A stretch of 64,000 nucleotides of DNA from Enterococcus sp. BWB1-3. GTDB lineage: Bacteria > Bacillota > Bacilli > Lactobacillales > Enterococcaceae. Below, piece by piece: positions 1 through 9,647 of this stretch; the stretch's first letter is position 1; the number at the start of each line of letters is the position of its first letter. Location: the NCBI RefSeq assembly GCF_016745275.1, contig NZ_JADOEP010000022.1, positions 1-64,000 of the forward strand. The letters are read 5' to 3'. The notes under the pieces are model-generated. The model was not told the origin of the DNA, did no database searches, and saw only the letters and a list, made by a program, of their open reading frames with translations. Position numbers and translations under genes: made by a program.

Positions 1-43
1 CGTACCCGAATTTTCTTACTCAACGGCCTTATTCAATACAAAT

Positions 44-84
44 AAAAAACACCGGAGAAGGAGTTCGATTCCTTCTTCCGATGT
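44..84 (-). terminator. Intrinsic terminator, distal to tuf
   Basis: The arms around CGGAGAAGGA and TCCTTCTTCCG form a hairpin, and on the minus strand it is followed by a run of T. It lies behind a first terminator at 171-214 and may be a back-up terminator of the str operon. No gene is visible between the two. Confidence 0.6.
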
Positions 85-170
85 TCATTGGTGATACTAT
101 CAGTCCGATTTGACAAAGAGCCATTATTTAATAGAAGAAACTCAACCATCCAATCAATATCTCAAGATAA

Positions 171-214
171 AAACGGCTCTTCTATCATCCCAAAGGATGA
201 CAGAAGAGCCGTTT
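171..214 (-). terminator. Terminator of the str operon
   Basis: AAACGGCTCTTCT pairs with AGAAGAGCCGTTT around an 18-nt loop and is followed by T residues on the minus strand. It starts about 57 bases after the tuf stop codon and is the natural end of the rpsL-rpsG-fusA-tuf transcript. Confidence 0.85.
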
Positions 215-270
215 ACGTCCGAGTACACCAGTTTTTCCAAACCAGTTCTATTGCTATATGTTAAATTGAA

Positions 271-1458
271 TTATTTAACGATTTCAGTAACAACGCCTGA
301 ACCAACAGTACGTCCACCTTCACGAATAGAGAAACGAGTACCGTCTTCGATCGCGATTGGGTGAATCAATTCAACGTCCATTGCTACGTTATCACCAGGC
401 ATTACCATTTCAGTACCTTCTGGCAATTCAACTACACCAGTTACGTCAGTTGTACGGAAGTAGAACTGAGGGCGGTAGTTAGTGAAGAATGGTGTATGAC
501 GTCCACCTTCTTCTTTTGATAAAACATAAACTTCAGCTTTAAATTTTGTATGTGGAGTGATTGTAGCTGGTTTAGCCAATACTTGTCCACGTTCGATATC
601 TTCACGTGCTACACCACGTAACAATGCACCGATGTTGTCTCCTGCTTCAGCGTAATCCAACAATTTACGGAACATTTCAACACCTGTAACAGTTGTTTTG
701 TTGATTTCTTCAGCGATACCAACGATTTCAACTTCGTCACCAACACGAACTTGTCCACGTTCCACACGTCCTGTAGCAACAGTACCACGACCAGTGATTG
801 AGAATACATCCTCAACTGGCATCATGAATGGTTTGTCAGTGTCACGAGTTGGAGTAGGGATGTACTCATCAACCGCAGCCATCAATTCCAAGATTTTTTC
901 TTCGTAAGAAGCGTCGCCTTCTAATGCTTTCAAAGCAGAACCAGCGATGACTGGAGTGTCATCTCCCGGGAAGTCGTATTCTGATAATAGATCACGAACT
1001 TCCATTTCAACTAATTCAAGCAATTCTTCGTCGTCAACCATATCCATTTTGTTTAAGAAAACAACGATGTATGGTACACCAACGTTACGTGATAACAGGA
1101 TGTGCTCACGAGTTTGAGGCATAGGGCCATCAGCAGCAGATACTACCAAGATAGCTCCATCCATTTGTGCAGCACCAGTGATCATGTTTTTAACGTAGTC
1201 CGCGTGTCCTGGGCAGTCAACGTGCGCATAGTGACGTGCATCAGTTTCATACTCGATATGTGAAGTATTGATTGTGATTCCACGTTCTTTTTCTTCTGGA
1301 GCATTATCAATTTCAGCATAGCTGGCAGCTTCTCCGCCACCATGTTTAGCTAATACTGTAGCAATTGCAGCTGTTAAAGTAGTTTTACCATGGTCAACGT
1401 GTCCAATAGTACCAATGTTTACATGGGGTTTAGAACGGTCAAATTTTTCTTTAGCCAT
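271..1458 (-). CDS. tuf: Elongation factor Tu
   Basis: EF-Tu, the GTPase that delivers aminoacyl-tRNA to the ribosomal A site in the cytoplasm. The 395-residue length is usual for Firmicutes. The G1 motif GHVDHGKT is at residues 19-26, followed by the switch/G2 region, DCPGH (G3) and NKMD (G4). The C-terminal half carries beta-barrel domains 2 and 3, ending in the conserved region around [18 protein letters not shown] lies just before the start. It is the last gene of the str operon, 141 bases after fusA. A small hairpin in that gap (about 1501-1528) could be a leader or processing structure. Confidence 0.98.
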   Translation of the reverse strand: MAKEKFDRSKPHVNIGTIGHVDHGKTTLTAAIATVLAKHGGGEAASYAEIDNAPEEKERGITINTSHIEYETDARHYAHVDCPGHADYVKNMITGAAQMDGAILVVSAADGPMPQTREHILLSRNVGVPYIVVFLNKMDMVDDEELLELVEMEVRDLLSEYDFPGDDTPVIAGSALKALEGDASYEEKILELMAAVDEYIPTPTRDTDKPFMMPVEDVFSITGRGTVATGRVERGQVRVGDEVEIVGIAEEINKTTVTGVEMFRKLLDYAEAGDNIGALLRGVAREDIERGQVLAKPATITPHTKFKAEVYVLSKEEGGRHTPFFTNYRPQFYFRTTDVTGVVELPEGTEMVMPGDNVAMDVELIHPIAIEDGTRFSIREGGRTVGSGVVTEIVK

Positions 1459-1599
1459 TTTAAAATGTTCCTCCTAAAATCAATTGATTTTTTATTTATC
1501 TGATAGGCGGTTCAACGACCGTCTGATCATCTTTAATTATTTTACCCGAAATCTCAAAAAAAGCCTAGTCCTAAGTTAGCTTCTCAAAGCAGCCTTTAA

Positions 1600-3690
1600 C
1601 TATTCAGCGGAATTACCGCCATTTTTCTTGATAATTTCTTCTTGGATGGACTTAGGTACATCTTCATAGTGGTCAAATACCATCATAAAGGTTCCGCGTC
1701 CTTGTGTTGCAGAACGTAATGTTGTAGCATAGCCGAACATTTCAGCCAAAGGTACGATCGCATTCACGATTTGTGAGTTACCATGCGCTTCCATTCCTTC
1801 AACACGTCCACGACGACTTGTAACGTGTCCCATAATATCACCTAAGTAATCTTCAGGAACGGTAACTGTTACTTTCATCATCGGCTCTAAAATTACAGGA
1901 TTTGCCTTTTTCGAAGCAGCACGTAAAGCCATAGACGCCGCTACACGGAAGGCAGTTTCATTTGAATCGACATCATGATAAGAACCATCATAAAGTTTTG
2001 CTTTAATATCAACTAATGGATAACCAGCAAGTACCCCATTGTCCATTGAGTCGCGCAATCCTTTTTCTACAGCTGGAATGTATTCACGAGGAACCACACC
2101 ACCAACGATTGCATTTTCAAATTCAAAGCCTTTTCCTTCTTCGTTTGGTGTAAATTCAACCCAAACATGCCCGTATTGACCTTTACCGCCGGACTGACGG
2201 ACAAATTTACCTTCAGCTTGAGTAACTGGTGCACGGAATGTTTCACGATAAGATACTTGAGGAGCACCCACATTCGCTTCAACTTTGAATTCACGTCTCA
2301 TACGGTCAACCAATACGTCCAAGTGAAGTTCTCCCATACCAGAGATAACTGTTTCACCAGTTTCAACGTTTGATTCAACACGGAATGAAGGATCTTCTTC
2401 TGCAAGTTTTTGCAATGCTACACCCATTTTATCTTGGTCTGCTTTTGACTTAGGTTCAACCGCAACTTGAATAACTGGTTCCGGGAACTCAATTGATTCA
2501 AGGATAACTGGTGAATCCAGCGCACATAACGTATCCCCTGTTGTTGTATCTTTCAAACCAACCGCAGCTGCGATGTCACCTGAATATACTTTGTCAATTT
2601 CTTGACGAGTATTTGCGTGCATTTGCAGAATACGTCCAATACGTTCTTTTTTATCCTTAGAAGCGTTCAATACGTATGAACCACTTTCAAGAACACCAGA
2701 ATATACACGGAAGAAAGTTAAACGACCAACAAACGGGTCAGTCATAACTTTGAAGGCTAATGATGCAAATGGTGCTTCATCATCAGCAGGGCGAGTTGTT
2801 TCTTCGCCTGTCTTCGAGTCAATCCCTTTGATAGCTTCAATGTCAAGTGGTGACGGCAGATAGTCAAGTACCGCATCCAACATCAATTGAACCCCTTTGT
2901 TTTTGAAGGCTGAACCAGCCATTACAGGAAAGAATTCAACATTGATTGTTGCTTTACGGATACCCGCTTTTAATTCTTCTTCAGTAATTTCTTCGCCTTC
3001 CAGATATTTCATCATTAAGTCTTCATCAGTTTCAGCAACTGCTTCGACCAATTTTTCACGCCATTCAGTAGCTTGTTCCATATATTCTTCTGGGATTTCA
3101 GTTTCCTGAATATCTGTTCCCAGATCATTTGTGTAGATTTCAGCTTTCATCTTAACTAAGTCAATGATTCCAGTAAAATCTTCTTCAGCACCGATTGGTA
3201 ATTGAATCGGATGCGCATTCGCTTGTAAACGGTCATGTAATGAGTTTACTGAATATAGAAAGTCTGCACCAATTTTATCCATCTTGTTACAAAAAACAAC
3301 ACGAGGAACTTTGTATTCAGTCGCTTGACGCCAAACTGTTTCAGTTTGAGGCTCAACACCTGACTGCGAATCAAGAACGGTAACCGCACCATCCAATACA
3401 CGAAGAGAGCGCTGCACTTCAATTGTAAAATCCACGTGCCCTGGTGTATCAATGATATTAACACGATACCCTTTCCACTGCGCAGTTGTTGCAGCAGAAG
3501 TAATCGTAATACCACGTTCTTGTTCTTGCTCCATCCAGTCCATTTGTGAAGCCCCTTCGTGGGTTTCACCAATTTTATGGATTTTACCAGTATAATATAA
3601 GATACGCTCTGTTGTTGTTGTTTTACCCGCATCAACGTGAGCCATGATACCGATATTACGAGTGTTTTCTAACGAAAATTCTCTTGCCAT
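1600..3690 (-). CDS. fusA: Elongation factor G
   Basis: EF-G, the GTPase that drives ribosomal translocation and, with RRF, recycling. At 696 residues it is full length. The N-terminal GTPase domain has AHVDAGKTT (about residues 17-25), DTPGHVDF and NKMDK. It is followed by domain II, the EF-G domain III/IV region ([11 protein letters not shown]) and a C-terminal ferredoxin-like domain. It lies between rpsG and tuf on the same strand, 82 bases after rpsG, so it is co-transcribed. Nothing in the sequence suggests a ribosome-protection paralogue such as tetM; the position in the str operon fixes the identity. Confidence 0.98.
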   Translation of the reverse strand: MAREFSLENTRNIGIMAHVDAGKTTTTERILYYTGKIHKIGETHEGASQMDWMEQEQERGITITSAATTAQWKGYRVNIIDTPGHVDFTIEVQRSLRVLDGAVTVLDSQSGVEPQTETVWRQATEYKVPRVVFCNKMDKIGADFLYSVNSLHDRLQANAHPIQLPIGAEEDFTGIIDLVKMKAEIYTNDLGTDIQETEIPEEYMEQATEWREKLVEAVAETDEDLMMKYLEGEEITEEELKAGIRKATINVEFFPVMAGSAFKNKGVQLMLDAVLDYLPSPLDIEAIKGIDSKTGEETTRPADDEAPFASLAFKVMTDPFVGRLTFFRVYSGVLESGSYVLNASKDKKERIGRILQMHANTRQEIDKVYSGDIAAAVGLKDTTTGDTLCALDSPVILESIEFPEPVIQVAVEPKSKADQDKMGVALQKLAEEDPSFRVESNVETGETVISGMGELHLDVLVDRMRREFKVEANVGAPQVSYRETFRAPVTQAEGKFVRQSGGKGQYGHVWVEFTPNEEGKGFEFENAIVGGVVPREYIPAVEKGLRDSMDNGVLAGYPLVDIKAKLYDGSYHDVDSNETAFRVAASMALRAASKKANPVILEPMMKVTVTVPEDYLGDIMGHVTSRRGRVEGMEAHGNSQIVNAIVPLAEMFGYATTLRSATQGRGTFMMVFDHYEDVPKSIQEEIIKKNGGNSAE

Positions 3691-3772
3691 TCAGCTTATT
3701 TCTCCTCTCTTTATTTAAATGAACTGTAAAAACTTATCTGATGCAGTCTGAAGCTGCACACAGAGAGGGATC

Positions 3773-4243
3773 TTACCAACGATAATGTGCAAATGCACGG
3801 TTAGCGTCAGCCATTTTATGTGTATCTTCACGTTTCTTAACTGAAGCGCCAGTATTGTTGGCAGCATCCATTATTTCTTTTGCTAAGCGTTGTTCCATTG
3901 TGTGTTCGCCACGCAGACGTGCGTAGTTAACAACCCAACGAAGACCTAAAGTCGTACGACGTTCTGGACGAACTTCAACTGGTACTTGATAGTTAGAACC
4001 CCCAACACGGCGGGCTTTTACTTCAAGAACAGGCATAACGTTCTTCATGGCTTGTTCAAAAACTTCCAATGGATCGTTACCTGTAGATTCTTTAATAATA
4101 TCAAATGAATTATAGATAATATTAGCAGCAATCCCGCGTTTTCCGTCAACCATTACACGGTTGATTAAGCGAGTAACTAATTTTGAGTTATAAATAGGAT
4201 CTGGTAAAACATCACGTTTTGCAACAGGACCTTTACGAGGCAT
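3773..4243 (-). CDS. rpsG: 30S ribosomal protein S7
   Basis: S7, which nucleates folding of the 16S rRNA 3' domain and lies at the mRNA exit/E site. The 156 residues match the usual bacterial length, starting [16 protein letters not shown] and ending [13 protein letters not shown], both characteristic. A GGAGGAG ribosome-binding site precedes the start. It is second in the str operon; in many bacteria S7 is the translational repressor of this operon, but I could not identify its target in the leader. Confidence 0.98.
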   Translation of the reverse strand: MPRKGPVAKRDVLPDPIYNSKLVTRLINRVMVDGKRGIAANIIYNSFDIIKESTGNDPLEVFEQAMKNVMPVLEVKARRVGGSNYQVPVEVRPERRTTLGLRWVVNYARLRGEHTMEQRLAKEIMDAANNTGASVKKREDTHKMADANRAFAHYRW

Positions 4244-4300
4244 TCGTAACTCCTCCTTCCGAAATATTTCTTCTATTATAATATGTTAGTTGTCAGCAAA

Positions 4301-4720
4301 TTAATTAGCAGCTTTTGGTCGTTTAGTACCATATTTAGAACGGCTTTGTTTACGATCGTTAACGCCGGCAGTATCAAGCGCACCACGAACGATATGATAA
4401 CGTACCCCTGGCAAGTCTTTTACACGTCCACCGCGCAGCAATACTACACTATGTTCTTGTAAATTATGACCAATCCCTGGGATATATGCTGTTACTTCGA
4501 TCAAGTTTGACAAACGAACACGGGCATATTTACGTAAAGCTGAGTTCGGTTTTTTAGGTGTCATAGTCCCCACACGTGTACATACCCCACGTTTTTGCGG
4601 AGAGTTCACGTTTGTTTGAGATTTCTTGAAACTATTATATCCTTTGTTCAATGCAGGTGAGTTAGATTTCTCTACCTTTGATTTACGAGGTTTACGTACT
4701 AATTGATTAATTGTAGGCAT
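4301..4720 (-). CDS. rpsL: 30S ribosomal protein S12
   Basis: S12, the decoding-centre protein and target of streptomycin-resistance mutations. The 139 residues start [15 protein letters not shown]. The conserved [19 protein letters not shown] loop has Lys at the PKKPNS position, so it reads as the streptomycin-sensitive form, and [10 protein letters not shown] is present downstream. It is the first gene of the str operon, with a GGAGG site and an upstream promoter at 4882-4910. Confidence 0.98.
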   Translation of the reverse strand: MPTINQLVRKPRKSKVEKSNSPALNKGYNSFKKSQTNVNSPQKRGVCTRVGTMTPKKPNSALRKYARVRLSNLIEVTAYIPGIGHNLQEHSVVLLRGGRVKDLPGVRYHIVRGALDTAGVNDRKQSRSKYGTKRPKAAN

Positions 4721-4881
4721 TCCTTGTTTTCCTCCTTCCTCAATTCGCTTCTAGTTCCACACATCCAGGTGGTTCTTTTTTTGCGATAAAAAATAATGCA
4801 TCTATGCATCCTTTATCAAATATGCTTTGATAGACAGTCAGCACGTCTCAACGAGAGACCTGTACATAAAGCACCTTCGCT

Positions 4882-4910
4882 AGGATAGCACGATATACCC
4901 TATCTGTCAA
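4882..4910 (-). promoter_or_regulatory. Promoter of the str operon
   Basis: On the minus strand TTGACA is followed by 17 bases and TATCCT. The transcript would have a leader of about 150 bases before rpsL, with a possible hairpin around 4795-4840 (GATGCATAGATGCATT). The rest of the 329-base gap 4721-5049 holds this leader and the divergent rpiA promoter region. Confidence 0.75.
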
Positions 4911-5049
4911 GCTTTTGAAGTGTTTTTTTCATCAAATATTATTCTTAGATTTTTCTTCATTTTTTTCCCACTTTTTTTAATCCTTTCTATCTTTTCTATT
5001 CAAGAAACGGTACAATATTTTTGATAAAGCGAAAGGAGCTTGCACTGAA

Positions 5050-5730
5050 ATGAATCAAAAACAAATGGTGGGAATTGAAGCAGCTAAATATGTCAAAGAT
5101 GGAATGATTGTTGGTTTGGGAACCGGTTCAACCGCAAAGTACATGGTTGATGAAATTGGACGGCGCGTGAACGAAGAAAATCTTAATATTGTTGGTGTAA
5201 CAACGTCTAAAGCAACTGAAAGACAGGCACTTGAGCTAGGAATTACGTTAAAAAGTATTGATGATGTTTCCCATGTAGACATAACAATTGATGGTGCGGA
5301 TGAAATCAGTTCCAATTTTCATGGAATTAAAGGCGGCGGCGCAGCTCTGCTTTTTGAAAAGATTGTTGCTACTTATTCCAGAAAAAACATTTGGATTGTT
5401 GACGAGTCAAAACTGGTGGACAAGCTTGGGGCATTCCCTCTTCCAGTCGAAGTCATTCCTTACGGCAGTCAGCAGTTATTGTACCTTTTTGAAACAAAAG
5501 GTTTCAACCCGTCCATCCGAACATTGCAAGACGGCACTCCTTTAATAACCGATGGCGGACACTATATTATCGATCTGCAAATGAATGTGATTCCAGACCC
5601 AATTGCACTGGGCTCTTATCTTGATCAGCTGGTAGGCGTCGTGGAGCATGGCTTGTTTTTAAACATTGTCTCAACTGTGATTGTTGGAAGTAATGAAGGC
5701 CCGCAGACGATTCAAGCTCACTCACGCTAG
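5050..5730 (+). CDS. rpiA: Ribose-5-phosphate isomerase A
   Basis: Interconverts ribose-5-phosphate and ribulose-5-phosphate in the non-oxidative pentose phosphate pathway. The 226 residues match the RpiA family. GLGTGSTA (about residues 23-30) is the phosphate-binding loop, DGADE (about 82-86) holds catalytic acid residues, and KGGGAA follows. AAAGGAGC lies 9 bases before ATG and a TACAAT -10 element lies upstream. It diverges from the str operon. It could supply ribose-5-P along with the nucleoside-catabolic genes further right, but there is no operon link. Confidence 0.96.
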   Translation: MNQKQMVGIEAAKYVKDGMIVGLGTGSTAKYMVDEIGRRVNEENLNIVGVTTSKATERQALELGITLKSIDDVSHVDITIDGADEISSNFHGIKGGGAALLFEKIVATYSRKNIWIVDESKLVDKLGAFPLPVEVIPYGSQQLLYLFETKGFNPSIRTLQDGTPLITDGGHYIIDLQMNVIPDPIALGSYLDQLVGVVEHGLFLNIVSTVIVGSNEGPQTIQAHSR

Positions 5731-5800
5731 ATTTCTTTCTCTCCCTGTCTCAATTATATTTAAGCTCAAAACTATCAAACTATATAGGAAAGGATATTCT

Positions 5801-6385
5801 ATGAATTTTATCGGTTATGCACGAACGACTATAAATGAATGCGATCTGGATACACAGCTCTCTTTGCTTTCAACCTATGGATGTGACAAAATTTATCAGG
5901 ATACATTTAAGCCTGCTGAAAACAATGTCAATTGCTCACTTCTTGATTCAATTGTTGATGATTTGAAAGAAGATGATACATTAGTAATCTGCCGACTTAA
6001 CCATCTGGGGAAATCTACCAGACAACTGACTGAATTCGCCCATTTTTTCAAGAAGAACCATATCCATTTAGTCAGTCTTGAAGAAAAAATAGATACCCGC
6101 GGTCCGGAAGGTCCTATTTATTTTAAGTTAATGCAGGGACTGGCAAAAATGGAGTGCGAGCTGATTAAAGAACGAACGCTGATCGGACTGACAAATGCCC
6201 GTAAAAGAGGCAAAATCGGAGGGCGCCCTAAAATCGATATGAAGGTTGTTCATAAAATACGGCAGATGTATTATGACAACCATGAAAATGTTCAGGTTAT
6301 TGCTTCAAAATGCCAGGTTTCGATTGGAACCTGCTATAAATATATAAATTTAACAGAAGCGGATATTCAACAAATGAATAATTGA
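5801..6385 (+). CDS. Serine recombinase-like protein, active site lost
   Basis: A 194-residue protein with the resolvase/invertase fold followed by a Hin-type helix-turn-helix (about residues 135-185, after GGRPKI). It aligns without gaps with the N terminus of gamma-delta resolvase (IGYAR, LDxQ). However, the nucleophile Ser10 is Thr10, and positions equivalent to Arg45, Arg68, Arg71 and Arg125 are Cys45, His68, Lys71 and Cys119. It should bind DNA but not cut it. The start at 5801 has AGGAAAGGA upstream; a longer in-frame reading from 5681 overlaps rpiA and is not credible. It lies 70 bases after rpiA and may share its transcript. There is no transposon around it. A domesticated DNA-binding regulator is an inference. 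Confidence 0.8.
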   Translation: MNFIGYARTTINECDLDTQLSLLSTYGCDKIYQDTFKPAENNVNCSLLDSIVDDLKEDDTLVICRLNHLGKSTRQLTEFAHFFKKNHIHLVSLEEKIDTRGPEGPIYFKLMQGLAKMECELIKERTLIGLTNARKRGKIGGRPKIDMKVVHKIRQMYYDNHENVQVIASKCQVSIGTCYKYINLTEADIQQMNN

Positions 6386-6394
6386 GAGAGTTAA

Positions 6395-6437
6395 GCTGAG
6401 ATTGGTTTTCTGAGATAAAACTGTCTCAGCATTTTTT
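6395..6437 (+). terminator. Intrinsic terminator
   Basis: GCTGAGA and TCTCAGC pair and are followed by ATTTTTT, just after the resolvase-like gene. It would end an rpiA/resolvase-like transcript. Confidence 0.75.
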
Positions 6438-6550
6438 ATTTCCTGCTTTTTTATCCTGTATTCAAGCTTATCACTTCCCCTTCTCTGCTCTGTTACGATT
6501 GCTGCGGCTTTTCCTGTTGCGCCAGATTCTTGGCTGTTTGCTAATTTATA

Positions 6551-6580
6551 TTGGAAATTCAATGAAAAACATTGTACAAT
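6551..6580 (+). promoter_or_regulatory. Probable gpmA promoter
   Basis: TTGGAA, 18 bases, TACAAT, about 48 bases before the gpmA start. The -10 is good and the -35 weak. Confidence 0.45.
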
Positions 6581-6627
6581 AAACAAGTAATGAAATTTTC
6601 AGAAACCATATATAAAGGAGACTTATC

Positions 6628-7314
6628 ATGCCAAAATTAGTTTTTTCTCGTCACGGATTAAGTGAATGGAATGCATTGAATCAATTTACCGGATGGGTTG
6701 ATGTGGATTTAGCACCTGAAGGGATCGAAGAAGCCATAGAAGGCGGACGCAAAATTAAAGAAGCAGGAATTGAATTTGATGTAGCATATACTTCAGTATT
6801 AACTCGTGCAATCAAAACATGTAACCTGATTTTAGAAAACTCAGATCAATTGTGGGTTCCTCAAATCAAATCATGGCGCTTAAACGAACGTCATTATGGT
6901 AAACTTCAAGGATTAAACAAAAAAGAAACAGCTGAAAAATATGGCGATGAGCAAGTACACATTTGGCGTCGTTCTTATGATACTCTGCCTCCATTATTGG
7001 AAGTAACTGATCCGGAATCAGCTGCAAATGACCGTCGTTATGCAATGCTTGACAAGCGTGATGTCCCAGGCGGAGAAAATCTGAAGGTTACATTAGAACG
7101 TGCCTTACCTTTCTGGCAAGACGAAATTGCTCCTGCTCTATTGGACAATAAAACTGTTTTAGTTGCAGCACATGGAAACTCTTTACGTGCATTGGCAAAA
7201 CATATCGAAGGCATCTCTGATGAAGATATCATGGATCTTGAAATTCCAACTGGACAACCTCTTGTTTATGAATTAAACGATGATTTAACAGTTGCGAAGA
7301 AATATTATTTATAA
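6628..7314 (+). CDS. gpmA: 2,3-bisphosphoglycerate-dependent phosphoglycerate mutase
   Basis: Glycolytic enzyme interconverting 3- and 2-phosphoglycerate through a phosphohistidine. The 228 residues are typical of the dimeric bacterial form. [22 protein letters not shown] at the N terminus contains the catalytic RHG with the phosphorylated His. [16 protein letters not shown] carries the proton-donor Glu, and [10 protein letters not shown] the second His. AAAGGAG precedes the start. It is monocistronic, between terminators at 6395 and 7327. Confidence 0.97.
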   Translation: MPKLVFSRHGLSEWNALNQFTGWVDVDLAPEGIEEAIEGGRKIKEAGIEFDVAYTSVLTRAIKTCNLILENSDQLWVPQIKSWRLNERHYGKLQGLNKKETAEKYGDEQVHIWRRSYDTLPPLLEVTDPESAANDRRYAMLDKRDVPGGENLKVTLERALPFWQDEIAPALLDNKTVLVAAHGNSLRALAKHIEGISDEDIMDLEIPTGQPLVYELNDDLTVAKKYYL

Positions 7315-7326
7315 GAATATCTTTTT

Positions 7327-7362
7327 AAGAACCCGCTCGGAACTTTCGAGCGGTTCTTTTTT
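7327..7362 (+). terminator. gpmA terminator
   Basis: AAGAACCCGCTCG pairs with CGAGCGGTTCTT and is followed by a T-run, 12 bases after the gpmA stop. Confidence 0.85.
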
Positions 7363-7509
7363 AGTTAGACTCCGGTAGTCGTTTAACTAAAAAAGAGAGG
7401 CACACATCATTATGATGTCACTCCCTTTCCTCATTATGTTATTCAACCAGTTTTTCAGTATCTTCTTTACTTCATAAATTATTTTCTTCTGTTCCATGTA
7501 GCATTTGAC

Positions 7510-7834
7510 CTAATTGTCATCATCGTGAATGCCGTCTAAAGTTACATCTAGTTGCTCAATTTCTTGAATATTACCTTTTACCAAAGAACCCTCGTAATTG
7601 AGCTGCTTGTCAATACTATCATTCTCTTGTTCAGCCGCCTTTTCTTCATCTCTTTCGATTTTATTTTCTTTGCGACTAATCGATTTTACTTCATATAAGT
7701 GCTTTTTCCTGTTCATAAAAGCACTTGATTTTGCTAGCATTATCTTCAATCTTGGCCAACGGCTCAGCCAGCTTAGACATTTCCTTGCCAATTTTTTCCA
7801 ATAGTTTAACTTCTTTTTGTCCGTAGTCTGCCAT
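7510..7834 (-). pseudogene. Frameshifted small coiled-coil protein gene
   Basis: An ATG at 7834 with an AGGAGG site opens a frame starting MADYGQKEVKLLEKIGKEM that stops after about 47 codons. A second, overlapping frame continues through a charged stretch (SRKENKIERDEEKAAEQEN) to TLDGIHDDDN and stops at 7510. Together they span 325 bases (3n+1), so a single-base frameshift near 7705-7725 probably broke one gene of about 107 codons. The product would be hydrophilic and mostly helical, without a signal peptide. I do not recognise the family. A sequencing error or programmed frameshift is possible. Confidence 0.55.
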
Positions 7835-8080
7835 TCTTTGTTCCTCCTAATTAAAACAAATCGCTGTTATTCAATATCAGCAGTTCCACAAAAGACAGAA
7901 ATAACTAACTGATTCTGACATAAAGAATACACCCATAACTGATTTCCCTCAAAAATTTGTACCTCCTATATGAAAATCATAGAGAAAATAAAACAGGAAT
8001 CCCCTGATTTTCCAAGGAATCCCTGTACATTGGCAAAAATTAATTCAATTGCTTACATTTTTACCTGTTTATTCATTTTA

Positions 8081-9478
8081 TTAATCATCAAACCCATTAC
8101 TATCAGAAACTGTTCTAAACCAGCGACCTGACTTTTTAATTGTGCGTTTGCCGTCTTCTGCCAGATCAACTGCAATAAAGCCATAACGATTTTTATAAGC
8201 ATTTGTCCATGACCAGTTGTCCATGCATGTCCACATGTGGTAGCCTAGGCAGTTGCTGCCTTCCTCAAGCGCTTGATGCACATAACGCAGATGATCTTTT
8301 ACAAATTCAATGCGGTAGTCATCTTCAATAACACCCAGTTCATTGATATATTTTTCTTCCCCTTCAACACCCATTCCGTTTTCAGAAATGTAGCAGGGAA
8401 TGTTGCCATAATTTTCTCTTACATTTGTCAAGATATCATAAATCCCTTTTTCATAGATTTCCCATCCACGATAAGGGTTCATCTTTTTACCAGGCATGTC
8501 ATATACATCAAAGTAGTCATCCGGCATTGGTCCATGTGTATGATCCACTGCTGATTCTTTTGCTTTAATACGACGAGGCTGATAATAATTGATTCCCAGA
8601 ATATCAATTGTATTCTCTTTGATAACGACTAAATCATCTTCCTGCATTTCAGGAACCATATCCAGTTCTTTAACAATCTCTATCAATTCTGACGGAAACT
8701 CACCTTTCACTGCCGGATCAAGGAATGAACGGTTAAAGAATGCATCTGCAATCGCCGCTGCTTTCACATCTTCAGGGTTGGATTCATCACGCGGATAGCT
8801 TGGTGTCAGATTCAGAATAATCCCGATCTGTCCGTCCAGCTCCATTTCATGGTACACCTTCACAGCCAATGCACTGGATAACGCTTCATGATAAGCCACT
8901 TGAATCGCATGCTTCAGGTTGATTTCTTCTGGGTAATGGAACTGATACAGATAGCCCGCTTCAACCGGTACAATCGGCTCATTATGCGTAAACCATTTTT
9001 TTACACGATCTCCGAATAATTCAAAACATGTTTTCGCAAATTCCACATAGGCATCCACAGTTTTTCTATTTAGCCAGCCACCCTGTTCTTGCAGCGTCCA
9101 GGGCATATCAAAGTGATATAAATTCATGAAAGGTTCGATGCCTGCTTCAATCATTTCATTAATGTAGTCATTATAGAAAGCAACAGCCTTGGGATTCACT
9201 TCTCCCGTGCCGTTTGGAATTAGACGACTCCACTGAATAGACGTCCGAAATGTTGTATGTCCGGTTTCCTTCATCAACTGGATATCCTCTTTATATTTTG
9301 TATAAACCTGAGATGTTTTCTCTGGTCCTACCTCATTAAAAAACTTTTCCGGAGCCAATTTGTACCATTCATCCCATAGACTTTCTCCTTTACCGTCACC
9401 TGCTGCACGGCCTTCTGTCTGTGGTCCGCTTGCTGCTGATCCCCACCAGAAATTTTCAGGAAATTTGTATGTTGTCAT
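8081..9478 (-). CDS. 6-phospho-beta-glucosidase (GH1)
   Basis: Hydrolyses PTS-imported phosphorylated beta-glucosides such as cellobiose-6-P to glucose and glucose-6-P in the cytoplasm. It is 465 residues from the ATG at 9478. That start is preferred because AAGGGA lies just before it and the protein then begins MTTYKFPENFWWGSA, the usual GH1 start; the open frame runs 28 codons further upstream. The acid/base Glu is in HNEP and the nucleophile Glu in YISENGMG. The C-terminal SWTNAYKNRYGFIAVD matches the phosphate-binding loop of the phospho-glucosidases. It is divergent from the EIIC gene with a shared 169-base control region. Confidence 0.93.
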   Translation of the reverse strand: MTTYKFPENFWWGSAASGPQTEGRAAGDGKGESLWDEWYKLAPEKFFNEVGPEKTSQVYTKYKEDIQLMKETGHTTFRTSIQWSRLIPNGTGEVNPKAVAFYNDYINEMIEAGIEPFMNLYHFDMPWTLQEQGGWLNRKTVDAYVEFAKTCFELFGDRVKKWFTHNEPIVPVEAGYLYQFHYPEEINLKHAIQVAYHEALSSALAVKVYHEMELDGQIGIILNLTPSYPRDESNPEDVKAAAIADAFFNRSFLDPAVKGEFPSELIEIVKELDMVPEMQEDDLVVIKENTIDILGINYYQPRRIKAKESAVDHTHGPMPDDYFDVYDMPGKKMNPYRGWEIYEKGIYDILTNVRENYGNIPCYISENGMGVEGEEKYINELGVIEDDYRIEFVKDHLRYVHQALEEGSNCLGYHMWTCMDNWSWTNAYKNRYGFIAVDLAEDGKRTIKKSGRWFRTVSDSNGFDD

Positions 9479-9610
9479 GTTTATCCATCCCTTCTTATAT
9501 CCATTCCCATAATAATCTACTTCACCACAAAAATCAATCTTTGCAAACAAAAGTATATACATTTATTTTAAAGGATAGACATTTAAATCAAAAGATGGTA
9601 TATTTGTCGT

Positions 9611-9624
9611 TGTGATCGGTTACA
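9611..9624 (-). promoter_or_regulatory. cre site (CcpA operator)
   Basis: Read on the minus strand, TGTAACCGATCACA matches the consensus TGWAANCGNTNWCA at every position. It lies between the divergent GH1 and EIIC genes, 24 bases before the EIIC start, so it should give glucose repression of the EIIC gene and possibly of both. Confidence 0.8.
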
Positions 9625-9647
9625 AAAAAATATTTAGGGGGATATTT

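Noticed and set aside
110-364. Plus-strand frame over the tuf terminator
   Set aside because: It runs over the terminator hairpin and antisense to tuf; a shadow frame.
5681-5800. Longer start for the resolvase-like protein
   Set aside because: It overlaps the rpiA end, and the internal ATG at 5801 has a good ribosome-binding site and the family N terminus.
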